From Megamerina dolium (Eukaryota; Arthropoda; Insecta; Diptera; Megamerinidae), in contig OY978525.1 in NCBI GenBank assembly GCA_963854835.1, positions 19,190,309-19,254,308 on the forward strand: a stretch of DNA of 64,000 nt, in the 5' to 3' direction. Shown piece after piece: positions 1 to 14,238 of this stretch (position 1 is its first letter; the number at the start of each line of letters is the position of its first letter). The position numbers and the translations under genes were made by a program. Under the pieces are notes generated by a model. It was not told where the DNA came from and searched no databases. It was given only the letters and a program-made list of their open reading frames with translations.

Positions 1-261
1 GTAGTGCTTTACTACATTACGATAAATAATAGTGACGTCATATGTACCAAAATTGAGGAAATAACTTTATCAAAAATTTTCTTAAATAATCCGTGTATCA
101 AGTAATCTTTATATTTGATTAATCAACTATCGTTAGTGTAAAATATATTTTATATGGATCAATACGTGTCTTCCATGTGCATTATGTATACTTGGAATCC
201 GAAGATATCTATTAATATTGTTGCATTCTTCTTCTTCAAATAATTTTCTCTTCAAAGCCAT

Positions 262-266
<5 letters not shown>

Positions 267-338
<72 letters not shown>
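267..338. repeat. (TA)n microsatellite, left of the Tc1-like element
   Basis: Uninterrupted TA dinucleotides run right up to the terminal CACTGTCGG of the Tc1-like element at 339. The same repeat resumes at 5327, so the transposon sits inside one (TA)n tract. TA is the target duplicated by Tc1/mariner elements. Confidence 0.95.
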
Positions 339-341
<3 letters not shown>

Positions 342-364
342 TGTCGGACAAAATAAAGTGCAAA
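339..364 (+). repeat. Left outer terminal repeat (DR) of the Tc1-like element
   Basis: Begins CACTGTCGGAC right after a TA and is repeated in reverse complement at 5301-5326. It is the presumed transposase binding and cleavage end. Confidence 0.9.
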
Positions 365-416
365 CCCTTTATGCCGAAATTATTTTGAATATTTTGTACT
401 CAATTAATAGTTGCAT

Positions 417-3400
417 CCCTACTTACTTACTTACTTATGTGGCCATAACAACCGAATATCGATTTAGGCCGCAAATAACATGCTTCGCCAGCCATCTCTG
501 TTCTTCGCTAGCTGGCGCCAGTTAGAAATTCCAAGTGCCGTCAGGTTCTCCAGTACTTGGTCTTTCCACCAGAGGTTTGGTCTTCCTCTTTTGCGTCGTC
601 CTCCAGCGGGTTCCGAATATAACACCTTCTTAGCTGGAGCGTGTTCTTCCATTCGCTCGACATGACCTAGCCAGCGCAGCCGCTGGATTTTGATGCGCTT
701 TACTATGTCAATATCGGCATATAGCTCGTACAGCTCATGGTTGTACCTTATTCGGTACTCGCCACCAACGCAAATAGGTCCAAAGATCCTGCGTAGGACC
801 TTTCTCTCGAAAACTCCAAGCATTCGCTCATCCGAGATGGAAATTGTCCAGGCTTCAGCGCCATATGTTAGGACAGGCATGATGAGAGACTTGTAGAGTG
901 TAGTTTTCGTTCTTCGAGAGAGGGCTCGACTTTTCAATTGCTTACTCAGCCCAAAGTAACACCTGTTAGCAAGAGTTATCCTACGCATGATCTCCAAGCT
1001 GACGTCATTACTGCTGTTAATGCTGGTTCCAAGATAGACAAAGTCCCTTACTACTTCAAAAGCGTAGTTGTCAACAGTGACGTGCTGTCCAAGACGCCGG
1101 GACTCTTTGTTTGTTGACACTAGATACTTCGTCTTGCCCTCGTTCACCGTGAGACCCATCCGACGCGACTCTCTTTCCAACTCTGAGAATGCTGCACTGA
1201 CTGCTCGCGTGTTCATGCCGATTATGTCAATATCGTCGGCATATGCTAACAGCATGACACTTCTGTTGAAGATAGTGCCATTATGTCGTAGATCAGCAGC
1301 TCGTATTATTTTCTCCATAATAAGATTGAAGAAGTCGCACGATAACGAATCACCTTGTCTGAAACCCCGTTCGGTATTAAACGGTGCGGAGAGGTCCTTC
1401 CCAATTTTCACTGCACAACGAGAGTTATGCAGTGTCATTCTACAAAGTCGAATGAGCTTTGCAGGAATACCGAACTCAGACATTGTTGCGTAGAGGTAAT
1501 CCCTTACCGGACTGTCGAAAGCGGCTTTATAATCAACAAATAGGTGGTGTGTGTTGGTCTGTTTTTCTTGGGTCTTCTCCAGGATTTGGCGCAGTGTGAA
1601 AATCTGGTCGATGGTGGATTTACCAGGTCTGAAGCCACACTGATAAGGTCCAATCAGGTTGCTGAGCATAGGCTTCAACCTTTCACACAGTACGCTCGAT
1701 AGAACCTTGTATGCGATGCTCAGGAGACTTATTCCACGGTAGTTGGCGCAAATTGTGGGGTCTCCTTTTTTATGTACAGGACAGAGAACACTGAGCCTCC
1801 AATCATCAGGCATGCTTTCATCCGACCATATTCTGCTTATGAGCTGGTGCATGCGGGTGAGCAGCTCATCGCCTCCGGTCTTAAACAACTCGGCAGGCAG
1901 GCCATCAGCACCTGCAGCTTTGTTGTTCTTCAGCCTTAAAATGGCCGTTTCAACCTCGTCATAGTCGGGTGGTGGAACATCAACACCATCATCTGTAATT
2001 GGGGTTATCGGGCAATCTCCTCCACTGGCGGAATTGTTCGTAGCATCGCCATTCAGTAACGTGGAGAAGTGTTCCCTCCATAGGCTCAGTACACTCTGGA
2101 CATCTGTAACCAGATTCCCATTTCCATTACGACAAGAAGAGGCTCCGGGATTTAAACCTCCACTTAGGCGCTTGATCTTTTCGAAGAATTTTCGAGTCTC
2201 ATTCTTGTCGGTACACATCTCTATTTCCTCACACTCACGTCTTTCCAACTCCCTCTTCTTGCGCCTGAAAAGACGTCTCTCTGCACTCCTTTTCTCTCTA
2301 TACCGCTCCTTAACAGCTCGCGTTGCGCCTGCACGCAGGGTTCTTCTGTTCGTCGCGACACTCCTGATCATACCACTCATTCCTCAGAGGCCGGTAGTAA
2401 CCGATTACCTCCTCGGCAGCAGTAGTCATGGAGTGGGATATATGTGTCCACCGTGCGCATGTATCATCAAGTTGGGGAGTGTTCTGCATAAGCAGATCCG
2501 ATAGTCGAGTGGAAAATGCATCTGCTGTCTCTGGTGATCGCAGCTTACTGACGTCGAGCTTTCTCTGTGTGGGACTTCTCTTGTTATTTGCGACACATAA
2601 GCGTGTGCGCACCTTAGCTGCAACAAGGTAGTGATCCGAGTCGATGTTGGCACCACGGATCGATTTCACGTCCATCACACTGGAAGCATGCCTTCCGTCA
2701 ATCACCACATGATCAATTTGGTTTCTTGTACGATGATCTGGAGACAGCCATGTCGCTTTGTGGATGTCGAGATGCTGGAATCTGGTACCACCAATTACCA
2801 TGTTTCGTGCTGCGGCGAAGTCGATCAGCCTCATTCCGTTATCGGAGGTGTTCTGGTGGAGGCTGAATTTTCCGACAGTTGGACCAAAGGTACCTTCCTT
2901 GCTCACCCTGGCATTAAAGTCGCCAAGCACGATTTTGATATCGTGGCGGGGGCAGCGGTCATAAGCTTCTTCGAGGCGCTGAAAGAAGCTCTCCTTGGTC
3001 ACATTGTCCTTCTCATCCGTCGGAGCGTGGGCACATATAAGGCTGATGTTGAAAAATTTTGCCTTGATGCGGATTGTGGCCAGCCGTTCGTTCACAGGCG
3101 TGAACTGTGAGACAAGATGTCGTAGTCTCTTGCTGACCAAAAATCCACATCCTAATTCGTGCCTTTCAGCATGGCAACTGTAGTAGATATCACAGGACGC
3201 TCTTTTGGAGCAGCCCTGTCCTGTCCATCGCATTTCCTGGAGAGCGGTGATGTCAGCTCTGTATTTTTCGAGGACATCAACCAGCTGGATAGAGGCACCC
3301 TCCCTATAAAGGGACCGGACATTTCAGGTGCATATCCGTAAATCATTGTCCTTTTTTCGTTTGCGGGGGTCATCAACAAAAGCGGTAGTCCTTATCCGAG

Positions 3401-3790
3401 GCATTTTAGTTTTTTTCATTGGGGGGGTTTTTTATGTGGCGGTTCCAAAACCCAACGCACAACCTCTAACCGAGGAGATTTTCGCCACTCACTTCAGCCG
3501 CCTCCCAGCGGGTGCCAGGAAGACATTGCCCGGTGGTCGCCACATGGAGGGCCCCCATTAATAATAATGAAAGCGCCGTCACATAGTAAGCAGAGCAAGC
3601 TATATGACTACCCCTCATTAACAAATAAAGGTATCATCACATAGCGCTCAGATCAAACTACGTGACAGCCAGTGAGTTGACTTGCAATGAGTTCAACAAG
3701 GATTGCGCTAGCCCCACCCAGTTGAGGCAGTTAGACACGTTACCTTGCGAAAACACCACCAGACCACCCTGTTAAATATTATTTTCTAAT
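417..3790 (-). mobile_element. RTE-like non-LTR retrotransposon inserted in the Tc1-like left arm
   Basis: A minus-strand element with about 390 bp of 5' leader, one long (now broken) endonuclease-reverse transcriptase ORF, and a very short 3' UTR. It ends in a tetranucleotide tail seen on the plus strand as (CTTA)n at about 418-437. One ORF with an APE-type endonuclease followed by RT, and a microsatellite-like tail instead of poly(A), fit the RTE group better than Jockey or R1; the clade is inference. Its body splits the left inverted repeat of the Tc1-like element, so it landed after that transposon. The 5' boundary is uncertain by some tens of bases and I could not identify the target-site duplication. 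Relics of the same family occur at 18.7, 34.8, 40.4, 41.6 and 47.2 kb. Confidence 0.85.
464..3404 (-). pseudogene. RTE-like endonuclease/reverse transcriptase ORF, one nonsense codon and one frameshift
   Basis: The likely start is the ATG at 3404-3402 (MPRIRTTAFV...), giving a protein of about 1000 residues if unbroken. Codon 27 is TGA (3326-3324), where related proteins would have Trp before NVRSLYREG. The endonuclease half shows ALQEMRW, VLGDFNARV (about residues 157-165), NQIDHVVIDG and IDSDHYLVAA. Near 2345-2375 the frame changes; the RT frame runs from 2380 to 464 and overlaps the first. RT motifs, numbered from the ATG at 2380, are FVDYKAAFDS (281-290), RGFRQGDSLSCDFF, LLAYADDIDIIG (YADD 380-383) and FVYLGTSI. 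The C-terminus has RRKRGRPNLWWKDQVLENL. Because only two lesions separate it from an open frame, the insertion is fairly recent. It would copy its own RNA at nicked DNA if intact. Confidence 0.88.
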
Positions 3791-3885
3791 TGGGGGATTC
3801 CCCAAAAGTGTACAAATGAAAAAAAAAATTATACACACTCTTGATTATTTTTAGCTATACATGCAAAGAGTAGTGTTACTTGTTT

Positions 3886-3911
3886 CATTGTCGGACAAAA
3901 TAAAGTGCAAA
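3886..3911 (+). repeat. Left inner DR of the Tc1-like element
   Basis: Reads CATTGTCGGACAAAATAAAG, one base off the outer end (C to T at the third position), in the same orientation. The sequence around it (TTTCATTGTC) also matches the region next to the right inner copy, supporting an IR/DR layout rather than a second element. Confidence 0.85.
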
Positions 3912-4062
3912 GTGCAATTTCGCTGAGAATAATTAAATAATTTTTTCTACTTTTCATTGATTTACACCGGAAATTTAAAGGTAATGCATTTTTATGAATT
4001 AAAATAGTGTGTGGCATAAAAATAATTAGAATATGGATTAATAGATTGTGAAGATTTGCAAA

Positions 4063-5067
4063 ATGAAGCCGTTGTCGAAGGATGTCAAGGATATGCTGAT
4101 CAAGGACCGTAATAATGGCAATGGGTATAAAGAGCTATCAGAAAAATATAAAATATCAATATCTGGAGCCAGAAAAATTGTTGAAAAACATCGAATTTTG
4201 GGAACGAATGAAAGTTTAAAGAAATTCTGCGGAAGAAAACGCAAGACAACAGCACAGGATGACAGACAAATTTTAATTCTGGCCAAAAAAGGTCCTTTGA
4301 ACTCAGCAAGGGAAATAAAAGAATTAACCAATTTGGATATTTCTTCACGAACAGTACAAAGGAGGCTCAACGAAAAAGGATTAAAGAGTTTCTATGCGAA
4401 GAAAAAGCCTCTCCTTCGACCTGCAAACATAAAAAAACGGCTTGAGTTTGCAAAAAAGTATATTTCCATGCCAGAATCCTTCTGGAATCGCATTATTTGG
4501 TCTGACGAGTCTAAATTTGAGTTAAAAAACTCAAAAAGACGAAAGCGAGTATTGTGTGAGCCTTCGCAGAGACTGAAGTCGAAGAACGTTTCGCACACAG
4601 TTAAACACGGTGGAGGTTCTCTGATGGTGTGGGATTGTTTTTCCTCAAGCGGTGTAGGACAAATTGTCAAAATAGATACCAAAATGACTGGAGAGCATTA
4701 TGTCAACATTTTGATGGCCAACCTACTAAGAAGTGCTGAGGAAATGAGTTTGGGTGATTTTATATTTCAACAGGATAATGATCCCAAGCACACATGCAAG
4801 ATCGCAACTAAGTATTTTCATGAAAATGGAATTGAAAAATTAGAATGGCCTCCACAATCACCGGATCTAAATCTGATTGAACATTTGTGGACCATTTTAG
4901 ATGATAAAATTCCTTTTAACTCTCGTACTAACTTAAAATCGTTTTGGGAAAGCATGCAGAAGGAGTGGAAAGAAATATCGAAGGATACATTGAAAAATTT
5001 AGTAACAAGTATTCCAAAAAGATTGGCTGAGGTAATTAAAAATAAAGGAGGCCATACAAAATACTAA
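4063..5067 (+). CDS. Tc1-like transposase, DD34E, apparently intact
   Basis: The start is the ATG at 4063 (MKPLSKDVKD...), giving 334 residues. The frame is open five codons further upstream only from a GTG, unlikely in an animal. Two helix-turn-helix regions bind the ends: about residues 3-46, and 66-110 containing RTVQRRLNEKGLK. A basic GRKRK lies between them (about 57-61), as the GRPR-like motif does in Tc1 transposases. The catalytic domain has WSDESKF (D148), a glycine-rich box KHGGGSLMVWDCFSS, FQQDNDPKHT (D238) and SPDLNLIEHLW (E273), with 34 residues between D238 and E273. Length and spacing are as in active family members. It excises and reinserts DNA at TA sites in the nucleus. The coding frame is intact although a LINE occupies the left arm of its own element, so the copy could still act on other copies; activity is untested. 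Confidence 0.9.
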   Translation: MKPLSKDVKDMLIKDRNNGNGYKELSEKYKISISGARKIVEKHRILGTNESLKKFCGRKRKTTAQDDRQILILAKKGPLNSAREIKELTNLDISSRTVQRRLNEKGLKSFYAKKKPLLRPANIKKRLEFAKKYISMPESFWNRIIWSDESKFELKNSKRRKRVLCEPSQRLKSKNVSHTVKHGGGSLMVWDCFSSSGVGQIVKIDTKMTGEHYVNILMANLLRSAEEMSLGDFIFQQDNDPKHTCKIATKYFHENGIEKLEWPPQSPDLNLIEHLWTILDDKIPFNSRTNLKSFWESMQKEWKEISKDTLKNLVTSIPKRLAEVIKNKGGHTKY

Positions 5068-5106
5068 CTTATATTTTTTTTTAATAATTGAAGTTGAAAA
5101 TTTTAG

Positions 5107-5127
5107 TTTGCACTTTATTTTGTCTAA
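5107..5127 (-). repeat. Right inner DR of the Tc1-like element
   Basis: Reads TTTGCACTTTATTTTGTCTA, the reverse complement of the inner part of the terminal repeat, and lies about 40 bp after the transposase stop. Its outer part has a short insertion compared with the left inner copy before the matching TGACAATG. Confidence 0.8.
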
Positions 5128-5300
5128 TATAATTTGACAATGAGATATTACTTTTATCCTTGTGCTATATTTCAGAGACTGAATTCCCATTTTTTGTTTT
5201 TTAATTTATGTTATTGAAGTATATAAACTATTTCTGTTTTCGTTTTTTAATAAAAATATATAAAAAAAAATTTAAGCTACATTGAATTTTTTCATTTTAC

Positions 5301-9265
<3,965 letters not shown>

Positions 9266-9575
9266 TTGAACACCTTTTCCAACTTTCGAAAATATCAATT
9301 TGATTTCAGAAAGTGTCAATTCAATTTTAAAAAATAACACATGGACATTAAAATAATCACAAATTCTTTAGAAATCATCAAATACACTTTGGAATTATCA
9401 AAGAAGCATTTGGATTTTAGAAGCTGTCAAAAATAACTTTTCGAAACAACAAATTTATTTTAGAAAACTACAAAATGTCTTTTAAAGTGCACATGATTCT
9501 TTCTAAAATCGAATTGACGCTTTCTAAAATCAATTTGATATTTTCGAAAGTGCTCTTGGAAAAGGCGTAGTGCGG
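9266..9575. repeat. Imperfect inverted repeat of about 310 bp with ~21-nt internal periodicity
   Basis: The left arm (about 9269-9332: CCTTTTCC, CTTTCGAAAATATCAATTTG, CAGAAAGTGTCAATTC) pairs with the right arm (about 9499-9568: GAATTGACGCTTTCTAAAAT, CAATTTGATATTTTCGAAAG, GGAAAAGG). Between and within the arms, short units of about 20-22 nt recur (TTT.GAAA..TCAAAT-like), some on each strand. No ORF and no transposase motif. It may be a foldback/MITE-like element or a diverged inverted minisatellite; I cannot assign it to a family. Confidence 0.7.
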
Positions 9576-10212
9576 ACTCTCGCTTTATCGAGTTGTAACA
9601 CTTTTGAGACTTATGAGTTTTAGCTGCTTTTCCTTCAGAGATGTTTCTAAACCATTGAGAAATCGATAAAACATCTACGAATCAAACGTCTGGTCTCACG
9701 GAATAAGCTCGAAAAGAACAACTTTGTAATCCTACCATATGCAGAGCATGACCTTAATATGGTAAAGATCAGCTTTCGAATTCGTTAGAGCACAATTTGT
9801 ACCGCTGCAGTTTGATAGTTTTTTATTTATTTTAGGTCATTAGAAAGTGAAACATTGAGCCTAGTGTAGATTTTCAATTTCTTTAGATAGCCGTAGAGTC
9901 GAAAGATAAATGCAGAGTATGCACGCATGCAAATGGGTTATCGCTGATCAATGCCTTCTTTTAGTCGCGGGTAGACCTAGTTTGCCTTCCCGACAGAGGA
10001 GGACCTTTGATATTAGAATTTACAGCACGAGAATTGTGCTTTGTAATTTTTACGCACTTTTTCTGAGACCGGCCTTGTATTCTTCTGTGTGAAAATTTTG
10101 GCTATCCATTTTCAACTTGCTATAAAAACTGAATGATGCTTAAAAATCAAACGCATTTATTGAATGAAATTACAATTGTCAAGTGTCAAAATTTAAGATG
10201 TGTGATCATGAT
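9576..10212. other. Non-coding stretch
   Basis: AT-rich with one 60-codon open frame at 9910-10092 that shows no recognisable motif. Nothing else supportable. Confidence 0.5.
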
Positions 10213-10521
10213 GGGTTCCGTAGCTCATTGCTTAGTACGTTAGCCAACTGATCTTTAGGTAATGCGTTCAACCCTCGTCTGAAGTACAACTTTAATATTG
10301 AAAACATTTTTTCTTTCGAACGGCAAGCAATTGACAATTCTTCCGGGAGAAACAATTTGCCATAAAAAAGTTTCTAAAAGGGCTCTGTGGCTAAGCTGAG
10401 AGAAAGTGTTGTCACAAGGGTTCTGCCGTTCGGAACCGACTAAGGAACCGGAACCGGAGTAGGTCTCTTCTAATATTGTCCACCCCTTCAGGGTCTATAA
10501 GTGCCACATATTTATTCATTT
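10213..10521 (+). mobile_element. tRNA-derived SINE, diverged copy
   Basis: The head GGTTCCGTAGCTCATTGCTT resembles the tRNA-like head of the 29.6-kb copy, with a decayed B box (CGTTCAACCC). The body follows in order: CTTCCGGGAG, the AGCTGAGAGAAAGTG region, TTCTGCCGTTCGGAACCG, TAGGTCTCTTCTAATATTGT, GTGCCACATATTTATT. It ends in T-rich sequence. The segment normally carrying AACACGCACAACAGT is missing, so it has an internal deletion of about 60 bp near the 3' end. Confidence 0.85.
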
Positions 10522-12101
10522 GTTTTTTTTTTATGATATCTTTAAAATATAATTTTGAGAATTTATTACAATTATAAATTTCTATTATTATGTATTATTA
10601 TAATTTTTTTTTTTTTTTGCTTTTACAATAAAAATTTATTATAAATCCGTTGAGCTTGATATCTTCGCATATGTACAATTATTATAATTATCGATTTTTG
10701 TTATTATAATTGTTAAATTATTACATATTCTTTATAACATAGTTTTTGATTTTCTATATTCATAAATTTTTATTTTCCTTTCATTTTATTTTAAACATGA
10801 TAATTTTTCTATATGAAATTATATTATTCTTCCTTTAAATTCCTTAACTTGTTTTCTTATCTTTCGTACTTTTAGCACTATAGTCTTAATATTGAGTATC
10901 AATGCATACGAGTCTTCATGTGGGCATCAGTAAAACTTGTTGCCTATTATTGCCATATGGATTGCATATGAGAGAAGAGTAACTTTAAAAAACCAGATAA
11001 GTCCAATTCTCAAAATTGCTAGCAGATTGATAAAGTTTTATTAAACAATATTACTTCTTGGTGATCATACTATCATTTATGGATGCCCAAGGAAAAGGAA
11101 TTTGAAATTATCAAATTATGTTTTTGTTTTTACCTTTTGCATTATCATATTTGGTTGAGTAAATATAGATCTTTGTAAAAGTTGATGCAGAAAACAATTA
11201 ATATTATTTACTCTTGTGGTTATCCAGCTTGGCTTTATTTACATCTTACGCAAAATAGTAACATGAAAAAGAAGAGTTGTTGTTTTCGCTCTATATTCTA
11301 ATCGATTATAGTCCCACGAATGCCAAATTAGATTAGCAAAACGGCCACAATGCATTTATCTCATTTTGCTAAGTTACTCCATATCTACAATTTTTATGGT
11401 TACACCTCCAATTGGCGCTTCTTGTCAGAATCTCGTAGTAGCATTGATTGCATTCTTACGCTAATGCATTTTGAATTGGAATATCTTCGTTTCATATGAT
11501 TCTTTTTCTTTCCTTTTCTTTTTATTGCAATTTACGATCATTTTTCGTAAATGCAAAGATAAAGAAAGTATGCTTAAATATTTATGAAAATTATAGTAAA
11601 ACTTTAGCAAAATGTTTGTGCAGAGAAAATACTAAAATATTTTTATTATAAATTATAAAGATAAAGCAGACACACAATTTCTGAAATCAAGAGTGCTGTG
11701 AAGCTAAACAACGATAGGGAATAGTCGGTATGCTAGGTTCAAGCTTTTAGTAGAGAATCTATTAGATGTTATTTCAAACTCAGAGAAGATAATTTAAAGT
11801 AGAGACAGAAATGCTCTCATAAAGAACATTTTAGCAGCTTCTCTGAAACGATTCTGAAGGATCAAGGAACATGGATTAGTAGAAAATACTTTCCCACAGA
11901 TATTAGCCATATATTCATATTCCATCTTGAAAATAGCCAATTCGCTTGTAATTCTTTTATACACCATATAGTTCATTTATTTAATAGCATTCTAATAACT
12001 TTAGCATATAAGACAAAGAAATAAATTACGTAGTTCTGAATAAAAAGTAACAACAAATTGGTTTCTTACTGAATTTTAGACATTTGAAAGAGGTTTTCCG
12101 T
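10522..12101. other. AT-rich non-coding stretch
   Basis: Downstream of the cysteine-rich gene at 12311-12976. Long A/T runs, no ORF with a recognisable motif, no repeat assignable to the families seen elsewhere in the window. Confidence 0.5.
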
Positions 12102-12107
12102 TTTATT
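12102..12107 (-). terminator. Candidate poly(A) signal of the minus-strand cysteine-rich gene
   Basis: AATAAA on the minus strand about 205 bp after the stop codon at 12311. It is in a plausible place for the 3' end, but AT-rich sequence yields this hexamer by chance. Confidence 0.4.
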
Positions 12108-12310
12108 TCTAAAATGATTCAGCATTATTGTATTCGAAAAGCGAATGCATTGAATTGTAATGCACAACACTTTTAAAATACAAAATTTTTACAGTCTCAT
12201 CGAAATATTTGCGATTTCTATAAAACTATAAATTGTATAGTAAATCGCAGATATTTCGCAGAATGTACAAATTTCACACATGCACAAAACTAATACACGC
12301 ACATAGCAAA

Positions 12311-12976
12311 CTAATATGGTATACACCAAGGTGCCACCTTCAGACAGCCACATTCTGTGGGACGAAGTGGCTTAACTGGGCATCGTCGACATTCCGAGAA
12401 ACTTGGATATGGGCAACATACCTTTTTACAATCCGACGGTGCACGTTTTGAGGAGCACCGTGGTGGATCACGGACATCGGCACAACATGGCAATTGAATC
12501 TTTCGACATTTTACAATCGCATTAAATTTGCATACAGCCTCCTCGACTGGACAACAAGCCGTTTTCGGAACTTTAGCGGGGGTACGCCGCTCAATTGGCG
12601 GTAACTCGGCCATTTCATAGCAGCAAACCTTTTTCGGTATTATCTTTATTTCGGGACATTCGACCCAAGTGCGCTTATAGCAACGAGTCAGTTTGTCCGA
12701 TGGTTTGTAATAGAGATCGTCGAAACGTGGTAGCATATCATAACAGGGATCATTGCAACACTCTGGATTGAACCATGTACTTAGAGTTGGACTCTTTTTG
12801 GGATCACATGGTTTCTTCGCTAAATTCTCGGGACTACATCGTGGCCATGGTGGTGGAGCACAATCACTACGTGTGGCAAACAATCGATGAGCACCCATTG
12901 CGCTAATCGGTACCATATTTGTACAATTGCGAGCGACTTGTGTGATAACTCTTGTCATGTGTGGAATGAGAGCCAT
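12311..12976 (-). CDS. Cysteine-rich protein, DUF1431-like, possible sperm/testis protein (copy A)
   Basis: An intronless ORF of 221 residues with a good fly start context (CTAAAATGG) and 26 cysteines, many as CC pairs. Ordered landmarks: RCSPENLAKK (46-55), NPECC (70-74), MLPRFDDLYYK.SDK (81-95), RTW.ECPE (102-109), PKKVCC (114-119), LPPIERR (125-131), KTACCPV (138-144), QLPCC (161-165), RDPPRC (169-174), DCKKVCCPYPSFSEC (182-196). The same landmarks occur in the same order in the gene at 14239. I recognise the pattern as the Drosophila DUF1431 family, known mainly from testis- or sperm-expressed genes; that link is from memory. The N-terminal 36 residues lack acidic residues and contain spaced arginines (MTRVITQVAR, HRLFATR), so a mitochondrial presequence is possible. 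The biochemical role is unknown. Strong constraint against the plus strand's other frames supports a real gene. Confidence 0.88.
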   Translation of the reverse strand: MALIPHMTRVITQVARNCTNMVPISAMGAHRLFATRSDCAPPPWPRCSPENLAKKPCDPKKSPTLSTWFNPECCNDPCYDMLPRFDDLYYKPSDKLTRCYKRTWVECPEIKIIPKKVCCYEMAELPPIERRTPAKVPKTACCPVEEAVCKFNAIVKCRKIQLPCCADVRDPPRCSSKRAPSDCKKVCCPYPSFSECRRCPVKPLRPTECGCLKVAPWCIPY

Positions 12977-14238
12977 TTTAGTTGATAAGTATTCGTTTTC
13001 TTTTTGATTTCTTATTAAACTTATTTTCTTGCAAATTTGGAATTTAGAATACTGAGAATTTTTTTATGTTAAAGAATTTTGCAAAATTTTAAAGATTTTT
13101 TTTTGTAGAATTTGTTTTTTGTTTGATTTTTAGAAGATTTGTAATTTTAACTTTCAGAAATTGAAAATGACATTTTTTCCAAAAATAAAAATGACAATTT
13201 ATAATTTCTAGGTGGACTCTTTATATAGAATTATGAGTGATAACAAGTGATATGCTATTTTTTTCTTCAGATCTCTTTTGCTATGTTCTTAGTATTGCAA
13301 TTACTGTGTGATTAATCATTTAGTCAAATTTCAATTAATCAACTAATCAGATTATTCCATAAAACTTTTAATCGTGCAGCCCTATCTACGGGAGAGAAAC
13401 AATATATTCTCCTTCAGCATCCTTCTCAATATGTCTTGAGAAAAATTTGATAATGCATTCCTAGTTAAATCCCTCAGATATTCGGCTGCATAAATGATTG
13501 AAGCAGAATTTTTCAATTACACAAATCACGGCTTTGGACCTAAAAAAAAAAAATTAACAGATAAGCTGAGGGTATAAGGGTATAAGCAAAACCTGATAGA
13601 ATCCACGTCTAGCTCCCATACAAAAGAAAGTTATTGTTATTGTAATCACTCTTCGTGCTAAACTGTCGAATTTGAACTTGATAAGTGAAGCTTCGACATT
13701 ACCGATATTAAACTTTCCAAAAAGTGTATTTACTATCTTGGACACTTTGTGTCAACGAACGGGCGCTGTCTGATGAATACCAAGTATTTGTTTCTCGTAA
13801 CTATATCTCTCAGGGAGTAGGATCTCGAAAATTCGTCAATATCGGTGTTAGGCTTACCAAAATGTTTTTATTTCTCTTTCGGAAATTACTGACCATTTTA
13901 TTAAAAAAAAAAAAAAAAAACTTGGGGGATACGAAACAGACTGTAAATTGTAATGCAGCGCAAAAAACATTTTCACATGCCGGGATCTTAAGGTTTCCCA
14001 AAATTTATAACCCGTGTTTTAAAATTCTCATCATTTTCTAATATCATTGAAATAAATTTCATTCAGAAATTTATTATTTCCAAATTAATTTCCTAAAAAC
14101 AATATTCATTTGATCTTTTCTCGTGTAACTTTTCAAATTTCAAGTGCATAATTTTCTTCTTCTAACAAAAAAAAAAAAAACTTAATCAAAATTTACAAAA
14201 AAAGTACCAAACTCCAATAAAAAAACAAAAATATCAAA
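12977..14238. promoter_or_regulatory. Shared upstream region of the divergent cysteine-rich gene pair
   Basis: The 1262 bp between the two start codons must hold both promoters, as the genes point away from each other. The sequence is AT-rich with long A and T runs close to both starts. I see no convincing TATA-Inr pair and no gene; open frames here (such as 13724-14041) look random. The boundaries are simply the start codons. Confidence 0.5.

Noticed and set aside
480..3183. Several plus-strand ORFs of 60-159 codons
   Set aside because: They are antisense shadows of the minus-strand LINE reading frame.
3405..3790. HDV-like ribozyme in the LINE 5' leader
   Set aside because: Some RTE-like elements carry one and the leader is GC-rich, but I could not draw the nested double pseudoknot from the sequence.
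4048..4062. Upstream start of the Tc1-like transposase
   Set aside because: The codon at 4048 is GTG; in an animal the first ATG (4063) is the better start and fits the family's N-terminus.
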